From positions 1,860,001-1,924,000 of the forward strand of contig NZ_CP093442.1 of NCBI RefSeq assembly GCF_022814725.1: 64,000 nucleotides of DNA, read 5' to 3'. The position numbers were made by a program, and so were the translations under genes. Shown here one piece after another: positions 8,653-17,663 of this stretch (the stretch's first letter is position 1; each line of letters begins with the position of its first letter). The DNA is from Bdellovibrio reynosensis. GTDB taxonomy: Bacteria > Bdellovibrionota > Bdellovibrionia > Bdellovibrionales > Bdellovibrionaceae. The notes beneath the pieces are model-generated. The model was not told where the DNA came from, ran no database searches, and was given only the letters and a program-made list of their open reading frames with translations.

Positions 8653-9726
8653 ATGGCGCGTGAATTTCGAAAAGACATTCGCGGTCGTGGAGCTAGTAGC
8701 AACGTCACCAATCGATACGACACCTTAAAATACGAAGCTACCGAAGAAGACTTCGACAATTATGAAACCGAAAAAAGTTTGCTGAAAACGGAAGTTCTGA
8801 AGGATTCGTCTCGCTCCATTATCACGAAAAACAACAGTCCTGATATCGGCTTTGAGTTCTCGGTAAATCCCTACCGAGGCTGTGAGCACGGTTGCGCCTA
8901 TTGTTATGCACGTCCTAGCCACGAGTACTTGGGGTTTTCTCCAGGATTGGATTTTGAATCTAAAATCGTGATCAAAGAAACAGCGCCTGAACTTTTGCGT
9001 GAGGCTTTAATGAAGCCATCGTGGAAACCCGCTGTGATTATGATGAGTGGGATTACGGACTGCTATCAACCCTTAGAGCGAAAATACGAACTTACTCGCG
9101 GGTGCTTGCGCGTTTTGGCAGATTTTAAAAATCCTGTTTCGATGATCACCAAAAATGCGTTGATTACTAGGGACATCGATATCTTCAAAGAGATGATCGA
9201 ATACGATGGAATTAAAATCTATATTTCCGTAACAACTTTAGATCCTGAACTTGGAAAAGTTTTAGAACCACGTACCTCAAGACCCCAAGCTCGTTTGCAA
9301 GCGATTGAAGCTTTGGCAAATGCCGGCGTTCCTGTTGGTGTTAACGTGGCTCCGTGTATTCCCGGCCTGAACGATCACGAATTGCCACAGATCTTAAAAG
9401 CAGCCAGTGAAGCGGGCGCTACTTCGGCGGGATATACACCTTTGCGATTACCTTCTTCTGTTTTACCTATTTTTGAAGAATGGCTAGAGGTGCATCAGCC
9501 TTTAAAGAAAGAAAAGGTTTTAAACTCGGTGCGTGATATTCGGGGCGGCAAATTGAATGACGCGCAGTTTGGATCGCGTATGCGCGGGGAAGGGCCTAGG
9601 GCTGACCAAATGGCGCAGATGTTCGCTCTTTATACTCGCAAATATAATTTAAATATGAAACATTTCAATCTTTCCACCGCCCACTTTCAAAGACCCGGCG
9701 ATCAATTGAAATTTAATATAGAGTAA
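8653..9726 (+). CDS. PA0069/Rv2578c-family radical SAM protein
   Basis: A 357-residue radical SAM protein distantly related to spore photoproduct lyases. The [4Fe-4S] motif CEHGCAYC supplies C77, C81 and C84, followed by YARPSHEYLGF, typical of the family. The C-terminal part contains MRGEGPRADQM. The reaction of this family is unknown. Homologues are often called DNA repair photolyase-like, which rests on similarity only. It is the first gene of a trio with the helicase-nuclease and GIY-YIG genes: its stop is 1 nt before the next start. This supports a nucleic-acid role but does not prove it. Confidence 0.85.
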   Translation: MAREFRKDIRGRGASSNVTNRYDTLKYEATEEDFDNYETEKSLLKTEVLKDSSRSIITKNNSPDIGFEFSVNPYRGCEHGCAYCYARPSHEYLGFSPGLDFESKIVIKETAPELLREALMKPSWKPAVIMMSGITDCYQPLERKYELTRGCLRVLADFKNPVSMITKNALITRDIDIFKEMIEYDGIKIYISVTTLDPELGKVLEPRTSRPQARLQAIEALANAGVPVGVNVAPCIPGLNDHELPQILKAASEAGATSAGYTPLRLPSSVLPIFEEWLEVHQPLKKEKVLNSVRDIRGGKLNDAQFGSRMRGEGPRADQMAQMFALYTRKYNLNMKHFNLSTAHFQRPGDQLKFNIE

Positions 9727-9727
9727 T

Positions 9728-12091
9728 ATGCGTAAAGTGCACGTTGATGTAAAACAATTCTCTGTCCCTGTTCCCAGAGTAGGAAGTATTGAAACCCACT
9801 CTGGTTACGGTGCTTCGCCCGTCAGCGGGCAAGAGATACATGTGCGTGTACAACGTGAACGTATGCGCGAATATGAAGGCTATGAAGCAGAAAAGCGCTT
9901 AGCCTATATTTTTGAAAAAGGCCCTTATCAGTTTAGCATTTCTGGTCGCGCCGATGGTTGTGTCGAAGACCCCGCATTGATTGAAGAAATCAAATCCGCA
10001 TTTGATGTGGAAGAGCTTTACGCCAAACTTTTAAAAGAACCCAACCATCCTTATGTGTGGCAGTTACGCACCTATGGATATTTCTTTTTTAAGGAAACTG
10101 GAAAAGTTCCCCGCCTAAATCTGCATCTTGTTTCTTCACGCAACTTTCGTAGCAAAGACATTAATATAAATTTAGATATTGAAGGTTATGAAGCTTGGCT
10201 AGAACTGCGCCTTGAAGAGTTGGTTGCAGAAACAAAGATCAAAGAAAAACTTTTTGATCGTCGTCAAAAAATTTCTAAAGAAATGACTTTCCCTTTCGCA
10301 GCTCCCCGCCGCGGCCAAAAGGAATTGGTTGAGACAGTTGCTGAAAACTTTGAAGAAGGCCGTGCTTTACTTGTTCAAGCCCCAACAGGCTTGGGGAAAA
10401 CCGCAGGAATTTTATACCCAGCTTTAAAAGAATCTTTAGCTCGCGGGCAAAAGGTTGTTTACGTCACTCCGAAAAATTCCCAGCACCAAGTTGCCGAAGA
10501 AGCTGTGGAAAAAATCCAAGAGCAAGGATGCAAAGTTCGCAGTCTGACCATCACAGCAAAAAGCAAGATGTGCCTAAAAGCTGAGCCTTTGTGCAATCCC
10601 AAGTACTGTGAATTCGCTAAAGACTATTATAAAAAAATCTATGATAACGACTTGGTTAACAAGCTTGCAAAACTGCGTGGAATCACCAGCAGCAAACTTA
10701 AAACCATGGGTGAAGAATACGAAGTCTGCCCTTTTGAACTTTCGGTGGAAGCTATTGAAAGAGCCGATGTTGTCATAGGCGATTATAATTACGTGTTTGC
10801 TCCACGTGGTTTGTTAGGTCGACTTTCAGCGCCGCTTTTAGAAAATGAAAAAGCAAATCTTGTGATTGATGAAGCCCATAACCTGCCTTCAAGATCCCAG
10901 GACTATTTTTCGCCTAGCCTTTCTTTACAACAACTAGGTCAACTTGAACGTGACTTCATCAGGGTTCCAGCGACATTTTCTATTCAAGGTAATGCTTTAG
11001 TTCATCGTGCTCGACGTCTCATTCAATCCTATGGCAAGGATGGAATCAATAGGCGCGTTGAAATTGATTTAGATCCATTCATGGAACTAGATAAGGATAT
11101 TCGCGACCTGACGATGGAGTACCTGGATTCAGATGTAGAAATCATGCCGCAAGACCCGGTTCTGCGCTTCACCAATATGTGGTCCGATTTCGTGAACTCA
11201 ATCACTTTAAGTGGCGAAGAGTTCTTCCAGACTTATCAAAAAAACAACTTCACCGAAATGCTGAAGATCACCTGCTGTGATGCCTCGGAACATCTAAAAC
11301 TTGCTTATAAGGAATTTAAAAACGTTGTGGCTTTTTCTGCCACTTTAAAGCCTTTTAATTATTATCAGGAACTTTTAGGTCTTTCGAATTTAGACACCAA
11401 ACAAGTTGAATTTCAGTCTCCGTTTGAAAAACACAACCGCAAGCTATTAATCATTCCGCAGATCTCAACCAAGTTCACTGACCGCCAAATGAACGCCGGT
11501 AAGATCGCTGACACGATTAATAAAATTACTCAAGTGAAACCTGGGAACTACATTGCCTTATTTCCAAGTTTTGAATTTATGCGCTTGGTGGAAAGCAAGG
11601 TTCGCCTCACTGGTTACAAAGTGCTGGTGCAAGAACGAGAAATGAAACAGCAACAGACCCAAAGCTATTTAGAAGAAATGAAACTTGCGAACAATCCGAC
11701 ATTGTTGTTGGGGGTGCAAGGCGGAGTTTTCTCTGAAGGTGTCGACTTCCCTGGTGACATGTTAATCGGTGCATTTGTCGTGGGACCGGCTCTTCCTAAC
11801 TTTGACTTCGAACGTGAACAGATCCGCAACTATTATGAAAACCGTTATGGAAAAGACAAAGCCTTTAATTATGCCTATGTCTACCCTGCCATGGCGAAAG
11901 CCATTCAATCTGCGGGCCGAGTGATTCGCTCTGAATCAGACCGCGGTGTAATTGTGATGCTTGATTCACGCTTTTTACAAAATGCGTACGCTGAAACAAT
12001 GCCCGACGGATGGTATGATCAATCCCCACAGGAACTCGTTTCTAGCCAAATTCTTGCTGACGTTAAAAACTTTTGGGAAAACACGCCATGA
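9728..12091 (+). CDS. PD-(D/E)XK nuclease fused to XPD/DinG-type iron-sulfur helicase
   Basis: A 787-residue two-part protein. Residues about 50-150 look like a RecB/Cas4-type PD-(D/E)XK nuclease: GRADG with D76, EIKS with E87 and K89, then WQLRTYGYF with Q112 and Y116. Residues about 190-787 form a superfamily 2 DEAD_2 helicase. It has Walker A APTGLGKT (218-225), DEAH (381-384), and C282, C289, C294 and C334 spaced like the XPD/DinG iron-sulfur cluster. The C-terminal half ends with the ATPase motif QSAGRVIRSESDRG. It probably unwinds and cuts DNA or a DNA-RNA hybrid. It sits between the radical SAM gene (1-nt gap) and the nuclease fusion (ATGA overlap). Confidence 0.88.
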   Translation: MRKVHVDVKQFSVPVPRVGSIETHSGYGASPVSGQEIHVRVQRERMREYEGYEAEKRLAYIFEKGPYQFSISGRADGCVEDPALIEEIKSAFDVEELYAKLLKEPNHPYVWQLRTYGYFFFKETGKVPRLNLHLVSSRNFRSKDININLDIEGYEAWLELRLEELVAETKIKEKLFDRRQKISKEMTFPFAAPRRGQKELVETVAENFEEGRALLVQAPTGLGKTAGILYPALKESLARGQKVVYVTPKNSQHQVAEEAVEKIQEQGCKVRSLTITAKSKMCLKAEPLCNPKYCEFAKDYYKKIYDNDLVNKLAKLRGITSSKLKTMGEEYEVCPFELSVEAIERADVVIGDYNYVFAPRGLLGRLSAPLLENEKANLVIDEAHNLPSRSQDYFSPSLSLQQLGQLERDFIRVPATFSIQGNALVHRARRLIQSYGKDGINRRVEIDLDPFMELDKDIRDLTMEYLDSDVEIMPQDPVLRFTNMWSDFVNSITLSGEEFFQTYQKNNFTEMLKITCCDASEHLKLAYKEFKNVVAFSATLKPFNYYQELLGLSNLDTKQVEFQSPFEKHNRKLLIIPQISTKFTDRQMNAGKIADTINKITQVKPGNYIALFPSFEFMRLVESKVRLTGYKVLVQEREMKQQQTQSYLEEMKLANNPTLLLGVQGGVFSEGVDFPGDMLIGAFVVGPALPNFDFEREQIRNYYENRYGKDKAFNYAYVYPAMAKAIQSAGRVIRSESDRGVIVMLDSRFLQNAYAETMPDGWYDQSPQELVSSQILADVKNFWENTP

Positions 12092-13656
12092 GCCTGTTAA
12101 AGCATCCCGTTCTTTTTTTAGATTTGCAGACCACAGGGGCAAAACCTGAGTCAGGAAATATTTTAGAGATCGCCTGGGGTGTTTTATCTTCAGAACAAGT
12201 AACAAGTTATTTGGTTGAACAACCCGACGGCGAAGAGATTCCGCGCCGTATTCAGTTTATTACGGGCATTTACCAAAAACACATGAATGAGGCGAAACCT
12301 TTCACTCAAGTTTTTGCTGAGCTTAAAGATTTCATTAAAGAACACTGCCTTGAAAATCCCGTGGCGGTCATTCATTTCGCTCAGTTTGAAAAACCGTTCT
12401 TAGCTGATGCCTACGAGAAACTTACAGAAGAACTCCCTTTTCAAATTCTTTGCACCCACGAAATCGCAAAAAGACTTTTACCAAACTTACCGACCCGAGG
12501 AATTAAAGGACTGGCCGGTTACTTTGGCTGCCCTTCAGGGGAATTAAAACGCGCTGCGAATCACGTGCAAGCCACCCAAGTGATCTGGCAAGGTCTTACG
12601 GGTTTGCTAGCAGAAAAAAACATTCTTTCTTTAAGCGATCTTAACACTTGGCTTAGCGAAACTCCAAAAACAGCCCGGGTCAAATACGAATACCCACTTC
12701 CTAAAGAAAAGCGTTTAAGCCTTCCGAAGGAACCTGGGGTTTACCGCATGCTAAGCCGCTGGGGCGAAGTCCTTTACGTTGGTAAAGCCACTTCACTTCA
12801 TGACCGTGTGAATAGTTATTTCCGCGGGCAAAAGAATCGCGATAGTCGAAAGCTTGAAATGCTGACCCAAGTTTGGGATTTGCAAGTCACGGTTGTTGGC
12901 AGTCCTTTAGAATCAGCACTTTTAGAGACCGACGAGATCAAACGCTTAAATCCTCCGTACAATGTCAGCTTAAAAGTCGGCAGAAGGGAACTTGCCTTCT
13001 TTAATGAAGATTTTACTTCACTAAGTCCTGTGGCTGATGAAATTCATCAAATAGGTCCGTTTTCAAACGCCATGGCCTTGGATTCAGTTTTGCGTTTAAG
13101 CCAATCCGTCAAAGAACAATCCTTTGATGAAAACATGTTTTACGAACCGATTGATGCTGAACTGCTTGAAGCCGGTTTTGATTTGTTTTGTGATCGCCAT
13201 GGTTTCAGCAAAGAAGATTTTCGTTCGGTCCGCTCTGTTCTTGCCGTAGGCCTTAACTGGTATCGCAAGTTAGTCGAAGAAGCTGAGGAAGAAGAAATCA
13301 TTGAAGAGCCTGAAGAAGCCGCAGCTGACACCGAAACGGAAGATGAAGAAGAAGTGGAAATCGAGCTCACAGCGGAAGACTTAGCCGACAAGTATGAACG
13401 TCATTTCATTCGCTCCGCTGCCACCTATTTACGTACAAAAAAGCTGACTCAGCTATTAAATGCGCGCATTAAAATCGCAGAAAAAATGGAATTAAAGATT
13501 CAAGGCGGCCAAGTGCTGGCGCCACAAAGCCAGCATGTAAAACAAAGATCTTCATGGCAAAATCTTGGTATCGACACCTATGATCGTATGACCGTGCTTT
13601 ATACAGAACTGAACAAACTGCGTTCCAAAAACGAAACTTTAGAAATTACTTTTTAA
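12088..13656 (+). CDS. Degenerate DnaQ-like domain fused to GIY-YIG (UvrC-type) nuclease
   Basis: A 522-residue protein. Residues about 7-175 have the DnaQ/DEDDh exonuclease fold signature, but three of four metal-binding acids are replaced. ExoI reads LDLQTTG (D12, Q14 instead of Glu), ExoII has E101 where Asp is expected (HFAQFEKPFL), and ExoIII has H159 with Q164 instead of Asp. Residues about 212-300 are a GIY-YIG domain with intact key residues: PGVY (Y219), LYVGK (Y230), R240, and the LLETDEIK segment supplying the Glu. A very acidic linker follows (about 395-430). I start at the ATG overlapping the helicase stop (ATGA), because the in-frame TTG at 12073 lies inside the helicase. Related DnaQ-UvrC fusions are known, and their function is poorly understood. 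Confidence 0.85.
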   Translation: MSLLKHPVLFLDLQTTGAKPESGNILEIAWGVLSSEQVTSYLVEQPDGEEIPRRIQFITGIYQKHMNEAKPFTQVFAELKDFIKEHCLENPVAVIHFAQFEKPFLADAYEKLTEELPFQILCTHEIAKRLLPNLPTRGIKGLAGYFGCPSGELKRAANHVQATQVIWQGLTGLLAEKNILSLSDLNTWLSETPKTARVKYEYPLPKEKRLSLPKEPGVYRMLSRWGEVLYVGKATSLHDRVNSYFRGQKNRDSRKLEMLTQVWDLQVTVVGSPLESALLETDEIKRLNPPYNVSLKVGRRELAFFNEDFTSLSPVADEIHQIGPFSNAMALDSVLRLSQSVKEQSFDENMFYEPIDAELLEAGFDLFCDRHGFSKEDFRSVRSVLAVGLNWYRKLVEEAEEEEIIEEPEEAAADTETEDEEEVEIELTAEDLADKYERHFIRSAATYLRTKKLTQLLNARIKIAEKMELKIQGGQVLAPQSQHVKQRSSWQNLGIDTYDRMTVLYTELNKLRSKNETLEITF

Positions 13657-14026
13657 AAACAGAATATTTTAGCTCGACAGCTTCGCCTAGCCAAAGTGCC
13701 GCTTGAGTGTGATCGTAGTGATCATCCCCTGTCAGCTCATGTACTAAAACAGATAGATCCCCACGAGAATGCATAAGCCATAAAACGACTTCAGAAAAAA
13801 GTTCTTTTGGGAAATTAATTTCAAACATGGGAACAGGATGAGGACCAATGGCTTCAGGAATCATTTCCCCAACGAAGACTTTTAGACCCGCAAATTGTTC
13901 GATGGCGGCTTTACGAAAGGTTTCGGCTTGCTGTCTTTGTTCAGCGGAAAAATAGATATGCGCATCGAATTCCCGAGGGAAGCCAGCAGGCAAAAGTTGT
14001 GAATTTACTTTGTAGGGACGTTCCAT
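13646..14026 (-). CDS. DOPA 4,5-dioxygenase-family protein
   Basis: A 126-residue cytoplasmic protein matching the DOPA 4,5-dioxygenase family: FDAHIYF near the N-terminus, GPHPVPMFEI in the middle, and VLVHELTGDDHYDHTQAALWLGE near the end. Conserved histidines in these motifs would bind the iron of an extradiol ring-cleaving enzyme. Bacterial members usually have no known substrate. Its 3' end overlaps the GIY-YIG gene on the other strand by 11 nt, so there is no room for a terminator between them. Confidence 0.8.
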   Translation of the reverse strand: MERPYKVNSQLLPAGFPREFDAHIYFSAEQRQQAETFRKAAIEQFAGLKVFVGEMIPEAIGPHPVPMFEINFPKELFSEVVLWLMHSRGDLSVLVHELTGDDHYDHTQAALWLGEAVELKYSVFKK

Positions 14027-14035
14027 GGCCAGGAT

Positions 14036-15583
14036 TTATAACATAGTCTCTGGAACAAACAATGATAGAAATTCTGACTGAAAGCTTTGCCACCAGCGGG
14101 CGTCGGGTTCTTCGCTAAAGACGATACTCTTTCCACTTTCGACCGTGTTCCATTGCACATCGTTTTTATCATTAAGACTTACCCGATAAGATAGTTCTGG
14201 TAAGAATCTTAAGGCATTATTTAAAAACTGATCAGCCAGCTCCGGGCTTTCAAACAAAACCCCAAACTCAGTATTAAGCTCAATAGATCGGGGATCTAAG
14301 TTCAGTGAACCAACAAACATCGCACGACGATCAAAGATAAAAACTTTGCCGTGCAGACCCAACCTTGCTCCTGAGGTTCCCACCAAACGAAATTTACGAG
14401 CCTTCGGAGTCACGCGCGGTTTAAGTTCATAAAGATCGACACCCGCTCTGATAAGTTGTTTGCGATATTTCTTATACCCAGCAAAAGTTAAAGGGACGTC
14501 ATTTGAACCTAAAGAGTTCGTAAAAACGGAAACCTGCACACCTTTGGCTTCTTTGTTTTTAAAATATTCAACACCCTTTGCACCCGGGATAAAGTAAGGT
14601 GAAACGATGAAGAGCTCTTTTGTCGGAGGTGAAATTGGCATCGCCTCCATATATTTTTTTAAATTTCTTCCGTCGTAGGTATCTTGATTTTCCTGGTCAA
14701 TTTTTTCCGGCGAATCATAGTAGATCTGCGCCCTGCCCCAATAAGTTTTTAGTCGTCCCGCGCGAAAGTCCGCATCTAAACTAGAGCTTGCCAATTGCTT
14801 TGCATAGGATGACTTTTGCAGATCATTAGAAGCGGACGCAAAACTTTCACGAAGGTTTTTATAATCTTCATCGGTGATTTCACGCTGATTTAAAACAGAA
14901 ATGGGCACTGAAAAACCGCTATTCCAATATTCATCAAAGGCATCAGAACACTGACCCACGATAGGACCAAAAGCCCACACGTCGTAATCACCGAAATTTT
15001 CTTCACCGTGGGCCGTAAAGTACTGCTCACCAATATTTCTTCCACCCGTGATGGCCGTTTGATTATCGGCGATCATAAGTTTGCCGTGCATGCGGCGATG
15101 GGCTTGGTGAAACCGGACAATTTCAAATAAGCGTATTTTGCGAAAAGAAAATGGATTAAACATGCGCACTTCAATTTGCGGATGACGATCTAAAGCAAGC
15201 AGCGCATCTTCGTAAGGACCTAAATTTAAATCATCCAGCAGAATCCTTACGCGTACCCCGCGATCAGCCGCCTGGATTACCTCATGTCCCATGGCTTTAC
15301 CGATTCTGTCGTCTGCCCAAAGATAGTATTGTAAATCCAAAGTCTTCTGGGCCATTTGAATGGAAACGATTCGCGCCTTATATGCATCTGTTCCAGCCTC
15401 AAGCGGAACAAATCCAGAATTGCCTTTATGGGCTTGAACGGTGGGACTTAGCAGCTTTCCCAGAACGGTGTCAGAGGTTTCTTTAATGGCGTAGGCCTTT
15501 GGTGAAATGTAGGTTTTAGGAACACCATTGCAACCCACAAACGAAAGGCAAAGTATGAAGAAACCTGACATCACCAACTTCAT
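14036..15583 (-). CDS. Phospholipase D-family lipoprotein (cardiolipin synthase-like)
   Basis: A 515-residue envelope protein with two HKD motifs, the hallmark of phospholipase D/cardiolipin synthase enzymes. The first is HGKLMIAD (H166, K168, D173), followed by GGRNIG. The second is HGKVFIFD (H411, K413, D418), followed by GSLNLDPRS. The N-terminus is a lipoprotein signal with lipobox FVGC (C18), so it is probably anchored in the membrane facing the periplasm. The layout resembles ClsC/YmdC-type proteins. It could make or break phospholipids, either its own or, in a predator, those of prey; the second is inference. The ATG lacks a strong Shine-Dalgarno site. Confidence 0.85.
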   Translation of the reverse strand: MKLVMSGFFILCLSFVGCNGVPKTYISPKAYAIKETSDTVLGKLLSPTVQAHKGNSGFVPLEAGTDAYKARIVSIQMAQKTLDLQYYLWADDRIGKAMGHEVIQAADRGVRVRILLDDLNLGPYEDALLALDRHPQIEVRMFNPFSFRKIRLFEIVRFHQAHRRMHGKLMIADNQTAITGGRNIGEQYFTAHGEENFGDYDVWAFGPIVGQCSDAFDEYWNSGFSVPISVLNQREITDEDYKNLRESFASASNDLQKSSYAKQLASSSLDADFRAGRLKTYWGRAQIYYDSPEKIDQENQDTYDGRNLKKYMEAMPISPPTKELFIVSPYFIPGAKGVEYFKNKEAKGVQVSVFTNSLGSNDVPLTFAGYKKYRKQLIRAGVDLYELKPRVTPKARKFRLVGTSGARLGLHGKVFIFDRRAMFVGSLNLDPRSIELNTEFGVLFESPELADQFLNNALRFLPELSYRVSLNDKNDVQWNTVESGKSIVFSEEPDARWWQSFQSEFLSLFVPETML

Positions 15584-15637
15584 AATGTCAGGTTACGAAA
15601 CAGGCCCAAAAACAGGCCATATGTTATTTAAAATATT

Positions 15638-16666
15638 CTAGTGGGCTGTTTGGATATATTCGATAAGTTCAGGGATCTCACAAGGTACACATCCCACTTT
15701 GCCAACCACCACGCCAGCGGCATAGTTTGCAAGCATACAAGACTGAACAAGTGACAAACCAGAAACCAAACCTAAAGCCAGAGCGGCAATGACTGTATCC
15801 CCGGCACCCGTCACATCAAACACTTTTCGTGCGTATGTTGGGACTTCCGTCACATGGTCATCTGAAAAAATAGTCATACCGTCTTTACCACGGGTAAGAA
15901 CAACTTCTTTAGCGCCAGTGATTTTTTGTAAAGCACGACCTACTTCGACCACCTTATTTGGATTGTCGCGAAGATCGTCAAAATCAAGTCCCGTCAACAC
16001 AACCGCTTCGTCATAGTTAGGCTTAATCAAATCAACACCCAAGTAGAATGAACCGGGATTGTTACGGTGTGGATCCACCATCAATTTTTTATTATGCTTT
16101 TTGCAAATCGCAGAAACTTTTTCGACCACATTGCGAGAAATAACACCTTTTGCATAATCTTCGATAATCACGCAATCCGCTTTATCCACGTTCTTTTCAA
16201 CTGTCGCAATCAAGCGGGCTTCGGCATCCGCAGAAAGATATTTACGAAGTTCATAATCGACGCGCACGATGTGATGGTGCTTTGCCATCACGCGGGTTTT
16301 GCGAGTGGTAGGACGATCTTTATCAACGATCATGTAATCCCAGCTGACTCCGCTTTTTGCTGCCAAAACTTTTAATAGGTCAGCACCCGTGTCTTCACCG
16401 ACAACCGAAACCAGCATCGCTTCGCCACCAAGGCTTGCTACGTTTTGCGCAACGTTGGCAGCAAGGCCCAAACGCATATCTTCTTCATCAACTTCAACAA
16501 CAGGCACAGGAGCTTCAGGGCTGATGCGGCGAACTTGCCCCATCACGTATTCATCAAGACCCACGTCACCGATAATAAGAATCTTTTTTCCCTTTAAACG
16601 AGGAATCTGCTGCACCAAAAGTTCTTTATCTTGAGGACCTACTTGAGCCTTTACAGGTGTTGTCAT
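15638..16666 (-). CDS. hldA: D-glycero-beta-D-manno-heptose-7-phosphate kinase
   Basis: A PfkB-family kinase of 342 residues matching the kinase half of HldE/RfaE, which makes heptose-1,7-bisphosphate for the lipopolysaccharide core. Recognisable segments are GDVGLDEYVMGQVRRISPEA near the start, RLGLAANVAQNVASLGG, and the ATP-site motif DVTGAGDT near the C-terminus. There is no nucleotidyltransferase domain, so that step needs a separate protein not in this window. A longer frame starts with GTG at 16717, but AGGAG is well placed for the ATG at 16664-16666. It is divergent from the AlkB-like gene. Confidence 0.88.
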   Translation of the reverse strand: MTTPVKAQVGPQDKELLVQQIPRLKGKKILIIGDVGLDEYVMGQVRRISPEAPVPVVEVDEEDMRLGLAANVAQNVASLGGEAMLVSVVGEDTGADLLKVLAAKSGVSWDYMIVDKDRPTTRKTRVMAKHHHIVRVDYELRKYLSADAEARLIATVEKNVDKADCVIIEDYAKGVISRNVVEKVSAICKKHNKKLMVDPHRNNPGSFYLGVDLIKPNYDEAVVLTGLDFDDLRDNPNKVVEVGRALQKITGAKEVVLTRGKDGMTIFSDDHVTEVPTYARKVFDVTGAGDTVIAALALGLVSGLSLVQSCMLANYAAGVVVGKVGCVPCEIPELIEYIQTAH

Positions 16667-16760
16667 TTTTTCATTCTCCTGAGGCTTCTTTGTAACGGAA
16701 CTGCTGCCTGCTGTCACTCTCCTTGGCTAGGCTCTGATGCCTATGGTAAAAGGGCTTTCT

Positions 16761-17663
16761 ATGTTCAAACCTAAGGGCTCTTCATCGAAATCAGGCTCCC
16801 CTCCGCCAAAAAGAGGGCTTTTTCAGAAGTCACAACCTTCTGAAACCAAGACCTTGCCCCACAATTTGATCTATAAAAACGCGTTTATTTCAGCCCGAGA
16901 AAAACAAGAGATTCTGACTTATCTAAAGACGCTTTATCCAATCTGGGAAATGCGTTATTCCAAAAATAATCCTCCGCCGGAAAATCAAAAACAGCGTCCC
17001 CTGTTGCGCCCGGTTTATTGGCTTGGTAACTGGCAGTTTGCTTGTCTGAACTACTATCATCCGCCAAAAGGCATCTATAACCGCTGCGTGCAAGCTGAAG
17101 GTTACCCGCCGATTTTAGAATATTTGGTGCAAAAAATTGAAGCCATCGTTCGCGATAGTTACGAACAACGAGACATCCCTCGCGGGTGGCACTTAAACAC
17201 CTGCTTGATCAATTATTATGGCAATCAGATTCAAGAAGACGGCAAACGCTTAGACTGTGCGCGCGTGGGTGAGCATAAGGATTTTGAACCCGGTCCGGTG
17301 GCTTCAATTTCTTTTGGCGAAAAGGCGCTGTTCCAGTTTGTTTCAAGCCGTGGAACGGAGTCTAAGTCCAATGTCGTTTTCCAACAGTGGTTGGAAGACA
17401 GCTCGCTACAAATCTTTGGCGGCGATAAATTCAAGAGACATCTGTTTCACCGTGTGCAACGGGTTGAGAAAAAAGAAGACACGATTTTCCCACTTAATGA
17501 AATCGACAACTTCGAAACTAGAAGAATTAATTTTACCTTTAGATACGTTCCGGACGAGCACATCGTACCTTTTTCACGCCTTCCGGCTGAAGCCAAGGAA
17601 GACGTGCAAGGTTACGTGCAAAAGCTTGCCGAACACTCTGAATTTTTTAAATCCCAACTATAA
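16761..17663 (+). CDS. AlkB-like 2-oxoglutarate/iron dioxygenase
   Basis: From the start used here it has 300 residues. The AlkB-family core is clear: NYYGNQIQEDG, then GEHKDFEPG supplying the HxD iron ligands (H172, D174), the distal histidine in KRHLFHRVQRV (about H230), and RRINFTFR with the two arginines that bind 2-oxoglutarate. Such enzymes remove alkyl groups from DNA, RNA or protein. Substrate choice is not visible. The first 40 residues are Ser/Pro/Lys-rich and look disordered. ATGs at 16737 and 16743 are also in frame. AAAGGG favours 16761, but this is uncertain. Its 3' end overlaps the convergent gene by 6 nt. Confidence 0.85.
   Translation: MFKPKGSSSKSGSPPPKRGLFQKSQPSETKTLPHNLIYKNAFISAREKQEILTYLKTLYPIWEMRYSKNNPPPENQKQRPLLRPVYWLGNWQFACLNYYHPPKGIYNRCVQAEGYPPILEYLVQKIEAIVRDSYEQRDIPRGWHLNTCLINYYGNQIQEDGKRLDCARVGEHKDFEPGPVASISFGEKALFQFVSSRGTESKSNVVFQQWLEDSSLQIFGGDKFKRHLFHRVQRVEKKEDTIFPLNEIDNFETRRINFTFRYVPDEHIVPFSRLPAEAKEDVQGYVQKLAEHSEFFKSQL

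Noticed and set aside
13140-13391. A reverse-strand frame coding a Ser-rich protein
   Set aside because: It is opposite the acidic linker of the GIY-YIG protein, so its Ser-rich composition is only the mirror of Glu codons. It has no ribosome site.
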